From an uncultured Collinsella sp. (GTDB lineage: Bacteria > Actinomycetota > Coriobacteriia > Coriobacteriales > Coriobacteriaceae), in contig CAAERQ010000031.1 of the NCBI GenBank assembly GCA_900758475.1, forward strand, positions 1 through 64,000: 64,000 nucleotides of DNA. Direction: 5' to 3'. Under the pieces are notes generated by a model that was not told the origin of the DNA, ran no database searches, and saw only the letters and a program-made list of their open reading frames with translations. Both the position numbers and the translations under genes were made by a program. Positions 42,584-51,374 of this stretch are shown here, piece after piece; position 1 is the stretch's first letter; each line of letters begins with the position of its first letter.

Positions 42584-43105
42584 ATGGTCAATTATGGGTT
42601 TGGTATGCCGACGCGCCTTGTTGCGGATGGAGACGTGGCTCGCTGGTGCGGGCGATTGGTTGCCCACTATGGCGGCACCAAGGCACTGGTCGTGCTGGGC
42701 GGTGACAAGCATACGCGCGATGAGCTTGTCTCGGCGGCACTCGGCTCGGTTGATCGAGCTCTGCTCGAGCGCGTGCTTTTCCGCTGCGGCTCGGTTGGCG
42801 ATGGGGGAGACGAGCTGATCGACGAAGCCGTGGCCCTGGCGACCGACGAAGGCGTGGACTTTGTCCTGGCGATCGGAGATGCCGATACGGCGGGCTTTGC
42901 GCGCGAACTCGCTCGTCGCATGGCCGTGCTCGATGCCGGCGAGGACGGCTTTGTTCCCTACGGGTGCATCGTCTCCGAGGGAAAAGTGCCTGCCGTCGTG
43001 GGTGCCGGCGAGGTTCCCGTTTTTGCCATTATCGCACCCGAGCTGCTGGAGGGCATCGGCACTCCCTTGCGTGAGTTGCTCGGCAGCGTGTGCGCCGCGG
43101 CCTAG
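42584..43105 (+). CDS. Truncated iron-type alcohol dehydrogenase N-terminal domain
   Basis: A 173-residue protein resembling only the N-terminal Rossmann-like half of butanol-dehydrogenase-type Fe-ADH (MVNYGFGMPTRLVADGD, KALVVLGGD, VDFVLAIGDADT). The C-terminal metal-binding half is missing, so it cannot be a normal dehydrogenase. The family alignment favours ATG 42584, with GGAAGG 12 nt upstream; ATG 42533 is an alternative. It could be decaying, or a regulatory or nucleotide-binding paralogue. Confidence 0.55.
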   Translation: MVNYGFGMPTRLVADGDVARWCGRLVAHYGGTKALVVLGGDKHTRDELVSAALGSVDRALLERVLFRCGSVGDGGDELIDEAVALATDEGVDFVLAIGDADTAGFARELARRMAVLDAGEDGFVPYGCIVSEGKVPAVVGAGEVPVFAIIAPELLEGIGTPLRELLGSVCAAA

Positions 43106-43116
43106 TACCTGCCAGG

Positions 43117-43180
43117 AAGGGACAGGTTAATTTTGGTAGGTAAAGCGTTTGACCTGCCAAAATAAACCTGTCCCTTTTTG
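43117..43180 (+). terminator. 25-bp hairpin with T run after the truncated dehydrogenase
   Basis: Arms 43117-43141 and 43152-43176 pair with two mismatches around a 10-nt loop and run into TTTTT. It functions as a terminator but is longer than needed. The outer ACCTGCCA also occurs just upstream (43107-43114), hinting at a mobile repeat origin. Confidence 0.8.
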
Positions 43181-43304
43181 GTCGGTCGCCGTTTGGGGGC
43201 GGATTGGCAACGCTCGCTGATTACGGTCTTGACCTGCGCTAGAATAGGGGCATCTGATTATCCGGGCGCATGGAGGTATGCGCCCGTATGCTGAGGAGGA
43301 CTTT

Positions 43305-44999
43305 ATGGCAACTGTTGCCGCACCTATCGACGCTACGTCGACCGCCGCTTGGAAGGCGCTCGAGGCCCATCAGGAGAAGCTCGAGGCCGAGGGCATCGAC
43401 CTCAAGGCCTGGTTCGCTGCCGATCCCGAGCGTGTGAACAAGCTGAGCTTTGACGCTGGTGACCTGCACTTTGACCTGTCCAAGAACCTGGTGACCGATG
43501 AGACCGTCAAGCTGCTGTGCGATCTTGCCCGCGAGGTGAAGCTCGAGGAGCGCCGCGACGCCATGTTCTCCGGCGAGCACATCAACACCACCGAGGACCG
43601 CGCTGTTCTGCACACCGCGCTTCGCCGTCCGGCAAGCGAGAAGGGCCAGCTCATCGTTGACGGCCAGGATGTCGTCGTCGACGTGCACGAGGTCCTCGAC
43701 CGCATGTATGCCTTCGCCGAGCGCGTGCGCTCCGGTGAGTGGAAGGGCGTTACCGGCAAGAAGATCGAGCACCTGGTGTCCATCGGCATCGGTGGCTCCG
43801 ATCTGGGCCCGGTCATGGCCTACGAGGCCCTGCGTCCCTACGCCGACGCCGGTATCGACTGCCGCTACATCTCCAACATCGACCCCAACGATCAGGCCGA
43901 GAAGCTCAAGGGTTTGGATCCCGAGACCACGCTCGTGATCATCGTCTCCAAGACCTTCACCACGCTCGAGACCCTCACCAACGCCCGCGAAGTCAAGACC
44001 TGGATGCTCGAGCAGCTCAAGGCTCAGGGTGCCATCGACGGTTCCGATGAACAGAACGCCGAGGCCGTGGCAAAGCACTTCGTCGCCGTTTCCACCGCAC
44101 TCGAAAAGGTCGAGGCCTTCGGTATCGACCCCGCTAACGCCTTCGGCTTCTGGAACTGGGTCGGCGGCCGCTACTCCGTCGACTCCGCCGTGGGCCTGTC
44201 GCTGATCGTCGTGCTCGGCCCCGAGCGCTTCCAGCAGTTCCTCGAGGGCTTCCATGCCATTGACGAGTACTTCTGCAACACGCCGCTCGAGAGCAACGCC
44301 GTCGCGCTGATGGGCCTGTTCAACGTCTGGTACGTCAACTTCTTCGGCTCCAAGAGCCACGCCGTGCTTCCGTACTGCCAGTATCTGCACCGCTTCCCGG
44401 CCTACCTGCAGCAGCTCACCATGGAGTCCAACGGCAAGCACGTCCGCTGGGACGGCAGCGCTGTGACCTCCGATACCGGTGAGATCTTCTGGGGCGAGCC
44501 CGGCACCAACGGCCAGCATGCCTTCTATCAGCTGCTGCACCAGGGCACCGTGGTGGTTCCGGCCGACTTCATTGCCTTCGCCAATACCGCCAACCCTGCG
44601 ACCGATAACGGTCAGGACGTGCACGAGCTGTTCCTAGGCAACTTCCTGGCCCAGACCAAGGCGCTCGCCTTTGGTAAGACAGCCGACGAGGTTCGTGCCG
44701 AGGGCACGCCCGAGCAGATCGTCCCGGCCCGCTGCTTTGAGGGCAACCGCCCGACGACCTCGATCTTCGGCGACACGCTGACCCCGTTTGCACTCGGCGA
44801 GCTCATCGCCCTGTATGAGCACATCACGTTTGTCGAGGGCACGGTCTGGGGCATCGACTCCTACGACCAGTGGGGCGTCGAGCTGGGCAAGCAGCTTGCC
44901 AAGCAGATTACCCCGGCCTTCCACGACGACGCCGCCAAGGCCGAGCAGGACGCTTCGACCCAGGCGCTCATCGAGTTCTACCGCGCGCATCGCAAGTAG
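43305..44999 (+). CDS. pgi: Glucose-6-phosphate isomerase
   Basis: A 564-residue isomerase interconverting glucose-6-phosphate and fructose-6-phosphate. Signatures include SIGIGGSDLGPVMAYEAL, the catalytic Glu segment VGGRYSVDSAVGL, and a C-terminal catalytic Lys region (DQWGVELGKQLA). GAGGAGGA precedes ATG 43305. Confidence 0.95.
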   Translation: MATVAAPIDATSTAAWKALEAHQEKLEAEGIDLKAWFAADPERVNKLSFDAGDLHFDLSKNLVTDETVKLLCDLAREVKLEERRDAMFSGEHINTTEDRAVLHTALRRPASEKGQLIVDGQDVVVDVHEVLDRMYAFAERVRSGEWKGVTGKKIEHLVSIGIGGSDLGPVMAYEALRPYADAGIDCRYISNIDPNDQAEKLKGLDPETTLVIIVSKTFTTLETLTNAREVKTWMLEQLKAQGAIDGSDEQNAEAVAKHFVAVSTALEKVEAFGIDPANAFGFWNWVGGRYSVDSAVGLSLIVVLGPERFQQFLEGFHAIDEYFCNTPLESNAVALMGLFNVWYVNFFGSKSHAVLPYCQYLHRFPAYLQQLTMESNGKHVRWDGSAVTSDTGEIFWGEPGTNGQHAFYQLLHQGTVVVPADFIAFANTANPATDNGQDVHELFLGNFLAQTKALAFGKTADEVRAEGTPEQIVPARCFEGNRPTTSIFGDTLTPFALGELIALYEHITFVEGTVWGIDSYDQWGVELGKQLAKQITPAFHDDAAKAEQDASTQALIEFYRAHRK

Positions 45000-45032
45000 T
45001 CGCTGCTGTTAACGCATCGCGTCTTATAGTCA

Positions 45033-45066
45033 GGGGCCCGTATCCTATCGGATGCGGGCCCCTTTG
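45033..45066 (+). terminator. Terminator after pgi
   Basis: A 13-bp stem (one G-T pair) GGGGCCCGTATCC/GGATGCGGGCCCC with a 4-nt loop, followed by TTT. Confidence 0.85.
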
Positions 45067-45140
45067 CTTTGCCGTGGTCCCGGGGCGCACGGCCTTTGTG
45101 AAACATCGCCGGGGCGCCGCGCGCTGCGAGAACCCTGCGC

Positions 45141-46445
45141 CTAGATCTCGGCCTCCGCATGGCCTCGCTGCGCCTCGGGCAGCTCCCCGTAGAGCGGATG
45201 GTCTTCGAGCCTAAAGCGCTCGACCTGTTCGGGAGTGTGGCCGCGCACAAAGAGCCACGAGCGATCGATCGGCGTCGCCATGAGTGTGCTGGGCAGCGCG
45301 TCGGCGCGGTCGGAAAACACCCGGGCACTCTCGGGATCCTGGAACGCCAGCACCAGATGCGTGTCGCAGTTGCCCATGATGGAGCGTGCGCGTGCCTCGC
45401 CATAGAGCGCATCGAGCTGGTTGGTCGACTGCAGCAGCAGCGTTGCCCAGATGTTGCGGCTTCGGATAATCGAGAGCACGTTGTCGATCTGGGGGATCTG
45501 CAGATTTGCGAAGTCATCGAGCATAAAGCGCACGGGCACGGGCAGGCTGCCGTCGGGCTGCCTATCGGCTTCGCGAATGAGGCCCATAAACGCCTGCGTA
45601 ATAAAGAGGCCGGTCAGCGGATCGAGATTGCGGTCAATATCGCTTACGGTTACAAACAGGGCGCAGGGGGCGTGTCCCATGGAAGCGAAGTCTACCTGAT
45701 GGCACTCACGATAGAGCTGTGCCGCACCGTCGAATCCCAGACACATGACCTTTTCGGCAAGGATGCCGACGATGCTCGCGTGCATGCGCTCGGCATTTTG
45801 CGTAATGGCGTAGCGCCGCCATAGCGAGAGGGCATAGCTTTGGGGGTCGGTCGTGATCAGATCGTCAAACAATCGGGCCGTGGCACCGTCCTGCAGGTGC
45901 TCGATCAGCTTGATGACCGAGCTGATCGTCTGCTCGTCGGCGGGTAGCTGTTCGGTGACGTAGGCGATAAGACACGACAGCAGGTTTGCCGCCGCATGAT
46001 CCCAAAAAGGCTGGTTGTTGTCCTCGATGGGGCAGATGGCCTTTGCCACCGAGAGGATGTCCTGCTGGTTGGGCCTGCCGTCCGCCTTGCGGCGAATGTG
46101 CCTCAGGGGGTTGTAGCCGCAGCGCTCGATGCCGGGCGCAAGGGCCGGGACGGTGTTGAGGTCGGCGAAGTTGAGGCATTGCACGCGGTAACCGTGGGCT
46201 GCCAGCACGGGTCCCACTTCGCGACAGAGCGTGCCTTTGGTGTCGAGCACGATGTAGCTTGCGTTCATTTGCAGCAGGTTGGGCTTGAGGACGTTTCGGG
46301 TCTTGCCGGCTCCCGAGGGGCCGATTACAAGTGCGTTGTTGTTGAGTCCCGTTTGGCGGGTGTCGCAGGAAAGCGTTCGATCCTTGGCGAGGATGGTGGA
46401 CGATGCGGACTCAGATGCGGCGAGGCGGCTGGCGAGGTTAGACAT
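45141..46445 (-). CDS. VirD4/TraG-like coupling ATPase without membrane anchor
   Basis: A 434-residue RecA-fold ATPase of the VirD4/TraG type used by conjugative elements. Walker A is GPSGAGKT (42-49). The conserved IVLDTKGTL, QPFWDHAAANLL and MLDDFANLQIPQIDNVLSI segments follow. The usual N-terminal transmembrane helices are absent: residues 1-30 are polar and lead directly into the ATPase. ATG 46445 has AAGGAGG upstream. It overlaps the ClpP-like gene by 8 nt. No relaxase, VirB4 or pilus gene is nearby, so either a remnant or a stand-alone system. Confidence 0.85.
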   Translation of the reverse strand: MSNLASRLAASESASSTILAKDRTLSCDTRQTGLNNNALVIGPSGAGKTRNVLKPNLLQMNASYIVLDTKGTLCREVGPVLAAHGYRVQCLNFADLNTVPALAPGIERCGYNPLRHIRRKADGRPNQQDILSVAKAICPIEDNNQPFWDHAAANLLSCLIAYVTEQLPADEQTISSVIKLIEHLQDGATARLFDDLITTDPQSYALSLWRRYAITQNAERMHASIVGILAEKVMCLGFDGAAQLYRECHQVDFASMGHAPCALFVTVSDIDRNLDPLTGLFITQAFMGLIREADRQPDGSLPVPVRFMLDDFANLQIPQIDNVLSIIRSRNIWATLLLQSTNQLDALYGEARARSIMGNCDTHLVLAFQDPESARVFSDRADALPSTLMATPIDRSWLFVRGHTPEQVERFRLEDHPLYGELPEAQRGHAEAEI

Positions 46446-47055
46446 GGGCGACCTCCTTGGTGGTCGAGAGGATTTCGTGGGCAAAGCCGAGCTCGACGGC
46501 GCGCTTGGCCGAAAGGTAGGTGTCTTTTGCAGTGAGGGACTGGATGCGCTTGGGCGTGAGGCCGCTGCGGTCCGAGAGGATTTGCGTGAGGGTCTTGCGG
46601 GTCTGCATGAGACGCCGGCTGGTTTCCTGCAGCGCAAGTGCCGAGCCGCCTGCCCCCTGGGGGATCAGCGGGTCGTGAATCATGAGCTCTGCATGGGGCG
46701 CCATACGGCGATCGTCGCCGCCCATAAAGATCACGGCGCCCATGGACGCGGCGAATTCCAGGCAGACGGTGCGGATGGGGCACGATGCGAGGCGCATGGC
46801 GTCATAGATCGCGAGACCCGATCGCACGCTTCCGCCGGCGCTGGCGACAAATATGGTGATGGGGCGGCTGGGGTCGGTGGCATCGAGCAGGCGGATCTGC
46901 TGGCATAGGTCGTGGGCCATCGGGGTTTCGATGTTTCCCATGACGGAGAGCTCGCGACGGGCGAGCATCTCATCGTAAATGCTGGTGAGCGTGATACCTC
47001 GGGCGGATTCACGCATGGTGAGGGGGCTGATGATGGGGGAATGATTGGTGTCCAT
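46438..47055 (-). CDS. ClpP-like serine protease
   Basis: A 205-residue ClpP-fold peptidase with an intact catalytic triad: Ser in FAASMGAVI, His in LMIHDPLIP and Asp in TAKDTYLSA. It begins at ATG 47055 with AAAGGAG upstream. Housekeeping ClpP normally sits with clpX or tig. This copy instead lies between an unknown protein and a VirD4-like ATPase, so it is likely a specialised paralogue. The 8-nt overlap with the ATPase gene suggests the two proteins act together. Confidence 0.9.
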   Translation of the reverse strand: MDTNHSPIISPLTMRESARGITLTSIYDEMLARRELSVMGNIETPMAHDLCQQIRLLDATDPSRPITIFVASAGGSVRSGLAIYDAMRLASCPIRTVCLEFAASMGAVIFMGGDDRRMAPHAELMIHDPLIPQGAGGSALALQETSRRLMQTRKTLTQILSDRSGLTPKRIQSLTAKDTYLSAKRAVELGFAHEILSTTKEVAHV

Positions 47056-47118
47056 GAGGACTCCTTTCTGTTGGTTGTGTTGTGGAATAGGATTGTTGCC
47101 CGCGGAGGGGCTGGCGGG

Positions 47119-48009
47119 CTACAGGGTTCGTCCGAGCCTGAGATCGAGCTCGGTTGTGGGGCAGGCTGCCTGTTCGTGAGGCTCGCAAGCGCCAAGGGCT
47201 CCAAAGCGATGGAGCGTTGCGGCGGGCGTGGTGTAGGCGAGCCGCAGCTGATGCTCGACAGGGGCACATCCGTCATTTTTGTAATGAGCCGCGTAGTACT
47301 GCGCGATGCTGGCGTTCATCTCGCTGCCATTGCGATGGCGCTCAAACTGGCGTCTGCAGGTCTCGATGATCTTTGCTACCGACTTGGGTGCCGTCGCGGG
47401 AACAAGGGCGAGATAGCCCTCAAATAGCTCGTTGATGCTCAGGAGGTACAGCAGATCGATCAGCGTCCTTATGGCTGCTCCCTCGGCGGAAAAGTGCGCG
47501 GTCATGCGGTTATATCGGTTGCGGTCGACGATGGCCGCATGGGGTCTTGGAGTTTTCTGCCCCGTGGTTCCGGGCTTTTGCCGCGCCTGTGTATTGAGCT
47601 CGACGTTGCAGCGCTTGAGGCCGTCCAACGGAAGGAACAGTGCGGTGCGCAGGGTGTTCCGCTTGCTTTCGAGTTCATGACGCTCGTCGGGTTCCCATTC
47701 GAGCTTGAGTTTCGTGTCGAGCGCCGTAAGCATATGGGCTAGGCAGCCTACGGTAAGAACGTACGAATCGTTGTCGCGTTTTGGGGCATAGGGGTCTGTC
47801 AGCTTGCGAATGTCGGGGTCGCCCATGATCTTTGTGCAGCGCTTCAGCAGTTGAGGGTGGTCGGCCAAGATCGTCGCGAGCGGTAGCGACGCGTAGTTCT
47901 TGATGGTCGCGGCGGCAAAGGCGGCGTCATATTCGTTTGCATATGCTCGCTCAATGCGGGCATCCAGAATGCTTTTCTTATCGCCGTCTTCAGCGTGGTG
48001 GTTTGTCAT
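47119..48009 (-). CDS. Unknown protein heading the ClpP/VirD4 cassette
   Basis: A 296-residue mostly helical, charged protein with no family I recognise. ATG 48009 has TGGAGAAG upstream. The frame stays open a further 52 codons upstream and there encodes a His-rich stretch (HITHGKHITHDNQHINK), but no ribosome-binding site precedes the distal start. No signal peptide or membrane segment is seen. It is 63 nt upstream of the ClpP-like gene and surely in its operon; it may be a substrate, adaptor or regulator. Confidence 0.6.
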   Translation of the reverse strand: MTNHHAEDGDKKSILDARIERAYANEYDAAFAAATIKNYASLPLATILADHPQLLKRCTKIMGDPDIRKLTDPYAPKRDNDSYVLTVGCLAHMLTALDTKLKLEWEPDERHELESKRNTLRTALFLPLDGLKRCNVELNTQARQKPGTTGQKTPRPHAAIVDRNRYNRMTAHFSAEGAAIRTLIDLLYLLSINELFEGYLALVPATAPKSVAKIIETCRRQFERHRNGSEMNASIAQYYAAHYKNDGCAPVEHQLRLAYTTPAATLHRFGALGACEPHEQAACPTTELDLRLGRTL

Positions 48010-48616
48010 AGCTTCTCCAATCGGTTGATGTTCGTGCTGTTTGTTGATGTGTTGGTTGTCGTGAGTGATGTGCTTGCCGTGGGTGATGTGCTGACGTTGG
48101 GGTGCTATGCGGTTTTCAATGAGCCCGTGAGGCAGTTGCTGCAGGGGCGGGATGGAACGGCCCATGCAAGGCGGAAGGCATCGTGCTCAAAATCGAGACA
48201 GCAATGCCCTGGGTGCCTCACATGTGGCAGTTACCTCATTAAGTTGTCATTGCGTTTGGGGTTGTACTTTGCCGATCTTCTTTCTCTTACACGCTGAAAA
48301 CTGAAACTGAATATGCTCGATCAAACGATGACCACCGGAGCGGTCATCTTTAAAGTACGTTCGTTTTGCTGATTTGACAAGAACTAATTTTGAATTTTTT
48401 TCTACGGGATGAAATGAGATTTGTGGAACGGTCGCGATTGGTGTCGCCAGCTTTGCATGTGGTGGCTCGGCGTTTGGGCTGGAACGACTGAGCCCCGAGA
48501 TGGCGTCCCGTTCATGTTTGAGACAATATATGACTTTTTGCCCGTTGCAAACAGAGTCGCGGTGGGTGTTCTGTATGATGGCTCAAACAAGGTTGTTCAA
48601 TGACAGGGAGGCATAT
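48010..48616. other. 607-nt gap with tandem 18-nt repeats upstream of the ClpP cassette
   Basis: Two adjacent 18-nt repeats (48057-48074 and 48075-48092) differ at two positions; on the minus strand they form a CA-rich leader of the unknown cassette gene. A hairpin GATGACC/GGTCATC lies at 48327-48348. The stretch 48350-48420 is AT-rich and may carry promoters. I see no convincing gene here. Confidence 0.5.
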
Positions 48617-49459
48617 ATGGCAATCAAAGCCATCGCAATGGATATCGACGGTACGCTCACCAACGACCAGAAAGTGATTAGCCCGCGTACGCGCGAGAAG
48701 CTGCTCGCGGCGCAGGAGTCGGGCATTAAGCTCATTTTGGCTTCGGGCCGTCCCGCATGGGGGCTGCACGCCTTGGCGCAGGAGCTCGACCTTCAAAACC
48801 ATGACGGTCTGCTGGTGGCCTTTAACGGCGCTCACGTCGTCGATGCCCAGACCGACGAGGTGCTGTTCGATCAGGCTATGTCTGCCGACGAATTGCATCG
48901 CCTGATTGATCACCTGCGTAATTTTGACGTGATCCCTATGATTTCGCTCGGTCGCGATCTGCATGTCGAGGACTCGTATCATTGCATGATCACGCTGCCT
49001 GACGGCTCGCAGAAGAATATCGTCAAGTATGAGCGCGACGCGTGCGATCTTAAGATTCGCGAGGTGGAGAGCCTGCATGAGGTCGCTGATGCTTATCCCG
49101 TGGACAAGCTGCTCACTGCGGGCGACCCGGCCTATTTGCAAGCGCATCACGAGGAGATGTACGCGCCCTTTACTCAGACGCTTTCTGGTATGTTTACGGC
49201 CGACTGGTACTTTGAGTTTACGGCGCCCGGTATCGACAAGGCCCGTGCGCTCGAGGGTGCCCTGCCCAAGCTCGGCATCGATGCCAGCGAGGTCGTATCG
49301 TTTGGCGACGGCCAGAACGACAAGTCCATGATTGAGTGGGCGGGTACCGGTGTTGCCATGGGTAACGCCGTCGACGAGGTCAAAGCTGTGGCCCAGATGG
49401 TGACCGCCAATAACAACGAAGACGGTATTGCGGTGGCGCTGGATAAGCTGCTGGGTTAG
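48617..49459 (+). CDS. Cof-type HAD phosphatase
   Basis: A 280-residue HAD hydrolase with MDIDGTLTND (motif I) and GDGQNDKSMIEWAG (motif IV), of the Cof/YidA class acting on sugar phosphates. ATG 48617 has AGGGAGG upstream. It is followed by a terminator and then a second HAD gene. Confidence 0.92.
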   Translation: MAIKAIAMDIDGTLTNDQKVISPRTREKLLAAQESGIKLILASGRPAWGLHALAQELDLQNHDGLLVAFNGAHVVDAQTDEVLFDQAMSADELHRLIDHLRNFDVIPMISLGRDLHVEDSYHCMITLPDGSQKNIVKYERDACDLKIREVESLHEVADAYPVDKLLTAGDPAYLQAHHEEMYAPFTQTLSGMFTADWYFEFTAPGIDKARALEGALPKLGIDASEVVSFGDGQNDKSMIEWAGTGVAMGNAVDEVKAVAQMVTANNNEDGIAVALDKLLG

Positions 49460-49481
49460 AATCGCCGATAATGCATGGTTC

Positions 49482-49508
49482 GGGCGCCTGCTTACAGGCG
49501 CCCTTTTG
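49482..49508 (+). terminator. Terminator between two HAD genes
   Basis: A perfect 9-bp stem GGGCGCCTG/CAGGCGCCC with a CTTA loop and TTTTG. Confidence 0.85.
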
Positions 49509-49522
49509 TTAGGGAGGGTGCC

Positions 49523-50182
49523 GTGTCCGCATTTCCGTTCGACGCCGTTATCTTTGACATGGACGGCGTGATTGTCGATACCGAGTATTACTACCTGGGC
49601 GAGACCGCAGCTTTTGCCAAGGAGCTTGGGTTGAACCTGACTCAAGAGGAATTGAACGGGCAGGTCGGTACTTCGCATCAGTTCTTCCTGCATATGCTGG
49701 TCGATTGGTTTGAGCGCGCCGGTAAGGGGCATTTCACTGGCGAGGAAGCGTTGGCCCGTTGGGACGAGTGGGCGCATAAGCGTCCGCGCGACTATCAGGC
49801 TTTGATTAACCCAGGCGCCGTGGATACGATTCGAGAGCTGCCGCGCCGTGGCGTTCGCGTGGCGCTTGCCAGCTCGTCTCCCATGGTTAGCATCGAGGAA
49901 GTGCTCAATGCGTGCGGGCTGTCGGATGCCTTTGAGTATGTGGTGAGCGGCGAGCAGTTTAAGGAGAGCAAGCCCGAGCCCGACATCTACCTGCATGCGC
50001 TGGATCTCCTGGGGCTGCCCGCGAATCGCTGCTGCTGCGTTGAGGATTCGGTGCCTGGCATCACTGCCGGCAAGCGAGCCGGCCTGACAGTCATTGCCAA
50101 GCGCGAGGAGCGCTTTGGATTTAGCCAAGATGCCGCGGACAAGATTATCGACCAGCTGCCGGAGCTGCTGGAACTCGCGTAG
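49523..50182 (+). CDS. HAD phosphatase/phosphoglucomutase-like
   Basis: A 219-residue HAD-superfamily I protein with FDMDGVIVDTE (motif I), ASSSPM and KPEPDIYLHAL, typical of beta-phosphoglucomutase or sugar-phosphatase homologues. GTG 49523 is preceded by AGGGAGG. Its neighbour is a fructosamine-type kinase, which hints at sugar phosphate metabolism. Confidence 0.88.
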   Translation: MSAFPFDAVIFDMDGVIVDTEYYYLGETAAFAKELGLNLTQEELNGQVGTSHQFFLHMLVDWFERAGKGHFTGEEALARWDEWAHKRPRDYQALINPGAVDTIRELPRRGVRVALASSSPMVSIEEVLNACGLSDAFEYVVSGEQFKESKPEPDIYLHALDLLGLPANRCCCVEDSVPGITAGKRAGLTVIAKREERFGFSQDAADKIIDQLPELLELA

Positions 50183-50242
50183 ATCCTGGGCGGTACTGCT
50201 GTTACAACGGTAGTACCGTTGGCATAAGAGAGAGGTGGCGTC

Positions 50243-51106
50243 ATGGCTTTTAACGTGAGCGCACTGGGGTTTGGCGACAACGTCGTCGACCGTTACGAGC
50301 ATATTCACACTATGTATCCGGGTGGCAATGCGGTGAACTTTGCCGTGTATGCCAAGAAGTGCGGTGCCGCGCGCTCCGCGTATATGGGCATCTTTGGTAA
50401 TGACGCTGCTGCCGAGCATGTGATTGCGAGTCTTGAGGATGAGGACGTTGAACTAGCCAAATGCAAGCAGCTCATCGGCGAGAACGGTGCGGCGCGCGTT
50501 ACTGTGGTTGATGGTGATCGTGTATTTCTGGGGTCTAACGATGGTGGCATCCGTGGTGATGCGCGCTATGTGCTCGATCGTTTTGATCTGGCGTATATGA
50601 AACAGTTTGATGTGGTTCATTCGGGTAACTATTGCTTTACCGAGCGTGAACTTCCCAAGTTGAAGGCCGCGGGCATCACGGTTTCGTTTGACTTCTCGGA
50701 TGATTCGACCGACGAGTACTACGAGCAGATTGTTCCCTACGTTGACTTCGCGTTCTTTAGCGCGGCAGACGCCGCGAGCGAGGATGAGATTCGCGAGCGA
50801 CTTGCTTGGGTGAAGAGCCTGGGCCCATGTTTTGTGTCCGCAACGGCTGGCGCCGAGGGCTGCATTGCCTATGACGGCGAGCGTTACTATCGGCAGCATG
50901 CCAAGCCCGTGGCAGACATGAAGGACACCATGGGTGCGGGCGACTCGTTCCTGACTTCGTTCCTGATGTGCTATCTCGATTCCGCCAAGCGTGGCGAGGA
51001 TGGTGCCGAGGCCGTCGAGCGCGCACTCGACTTTGCGGCGGGGTTTGCTTCGACCGTATGCGGTATGGAAGGCTCCTGGGGCCATGGAGCGCCAATTTCC
51101 GAATAG
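50243..51106 (+). CDS. PfkB-family sugar kinase (fructoselysine 6-kinase-like)
   Basis: A 287-residue PfkB kinase with GFGDNVVDRYEHIHTMYPGG at the N-terminus, as in FrlD, and the catalytic DTMGAGDSF near the C-terminus. FrlD phosphorylates fructoselysine from glycated proteins, a known gut-bacterial substrate. The deglycase FrlB and a transporter are not adjacent, so the exact sugar is open. Confidence 0.82.
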   Translation: MAFNVSALGFGDNVVDRYEHIHTMYPGGNAVNFAVYAKKCGAARSAYMGIFGNDAAAEHVIASLEDEDVELAKCKQLIGENGAARVTVVDGDRVFLGSNDGGIRGDARYVLDRFDLAYMKQFDVVHSGNYCFTERELPKLKAAGITVSFDFSDDSTDEYYEQIVPYVDFAFFSAADAASEDEIRERLAWVKSLGPCFVSATAGAEGCIAYDGERYYRQHAKPVADMKDTMGAGDSFLTSFLMCYLDSAKRGEDGAEAVERALDFAAGFASTVCGMEGSWGHGAPISE

Positions 51107-51154
51107 GTGAGCAGTCCCGGTGAGTCGAATTGTCGCCTCCCCGGGACCCCGTGG

Positions 51155-51365
51155 GCAAAAAATGCCAAATATGAGTACTGTCACTAATTTAGTAACAGCG
51201 AAATCAAGCTTTTGAGAACCTAGCTGGGTGTCTGCGAGCGATTAAAACCTGCTAAAAATGATTTTAAGCACCTTGATAATGAACAGTTGTGCATTATCAA
51301 GATGTTATTTTGCCGTAAATAATGTGACTAGATTTGCAACAGTACTCATATTTGGCATTTTTTGC
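51155..51365. mobile_element. MITE-like element with 27-bp perfect terminal inverted repeats
   Basis: Arms 51155-51181 and 51339-51365 are perfect 27-bp complements flanking 157 nt of AT-rich sequence. Inside is a perfect hairpin CTTGATAATG/CATTATCAAG (51272-51301). It sits between convergent pfkB and tatD genes. Outside the arms weaker complementarity continues. No transposase or clear target-site duplication is seen. Confidence 0.65.
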
Positions 51366-51374
51366 ACACAGGGG

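Noticed and set aside
45141..48009. Complete integrative conjugative element
   Set aside because: Only a VirD4-like gene is present; relaxase, VirB4-like ATPase, integrase and attachment sites are all missing.
48421..48603. A 60-codon frame upstream of the HAD gene
   Set aside because: No ribosome-binding site and Trp/Cys-rich composition unlike a real small protein.
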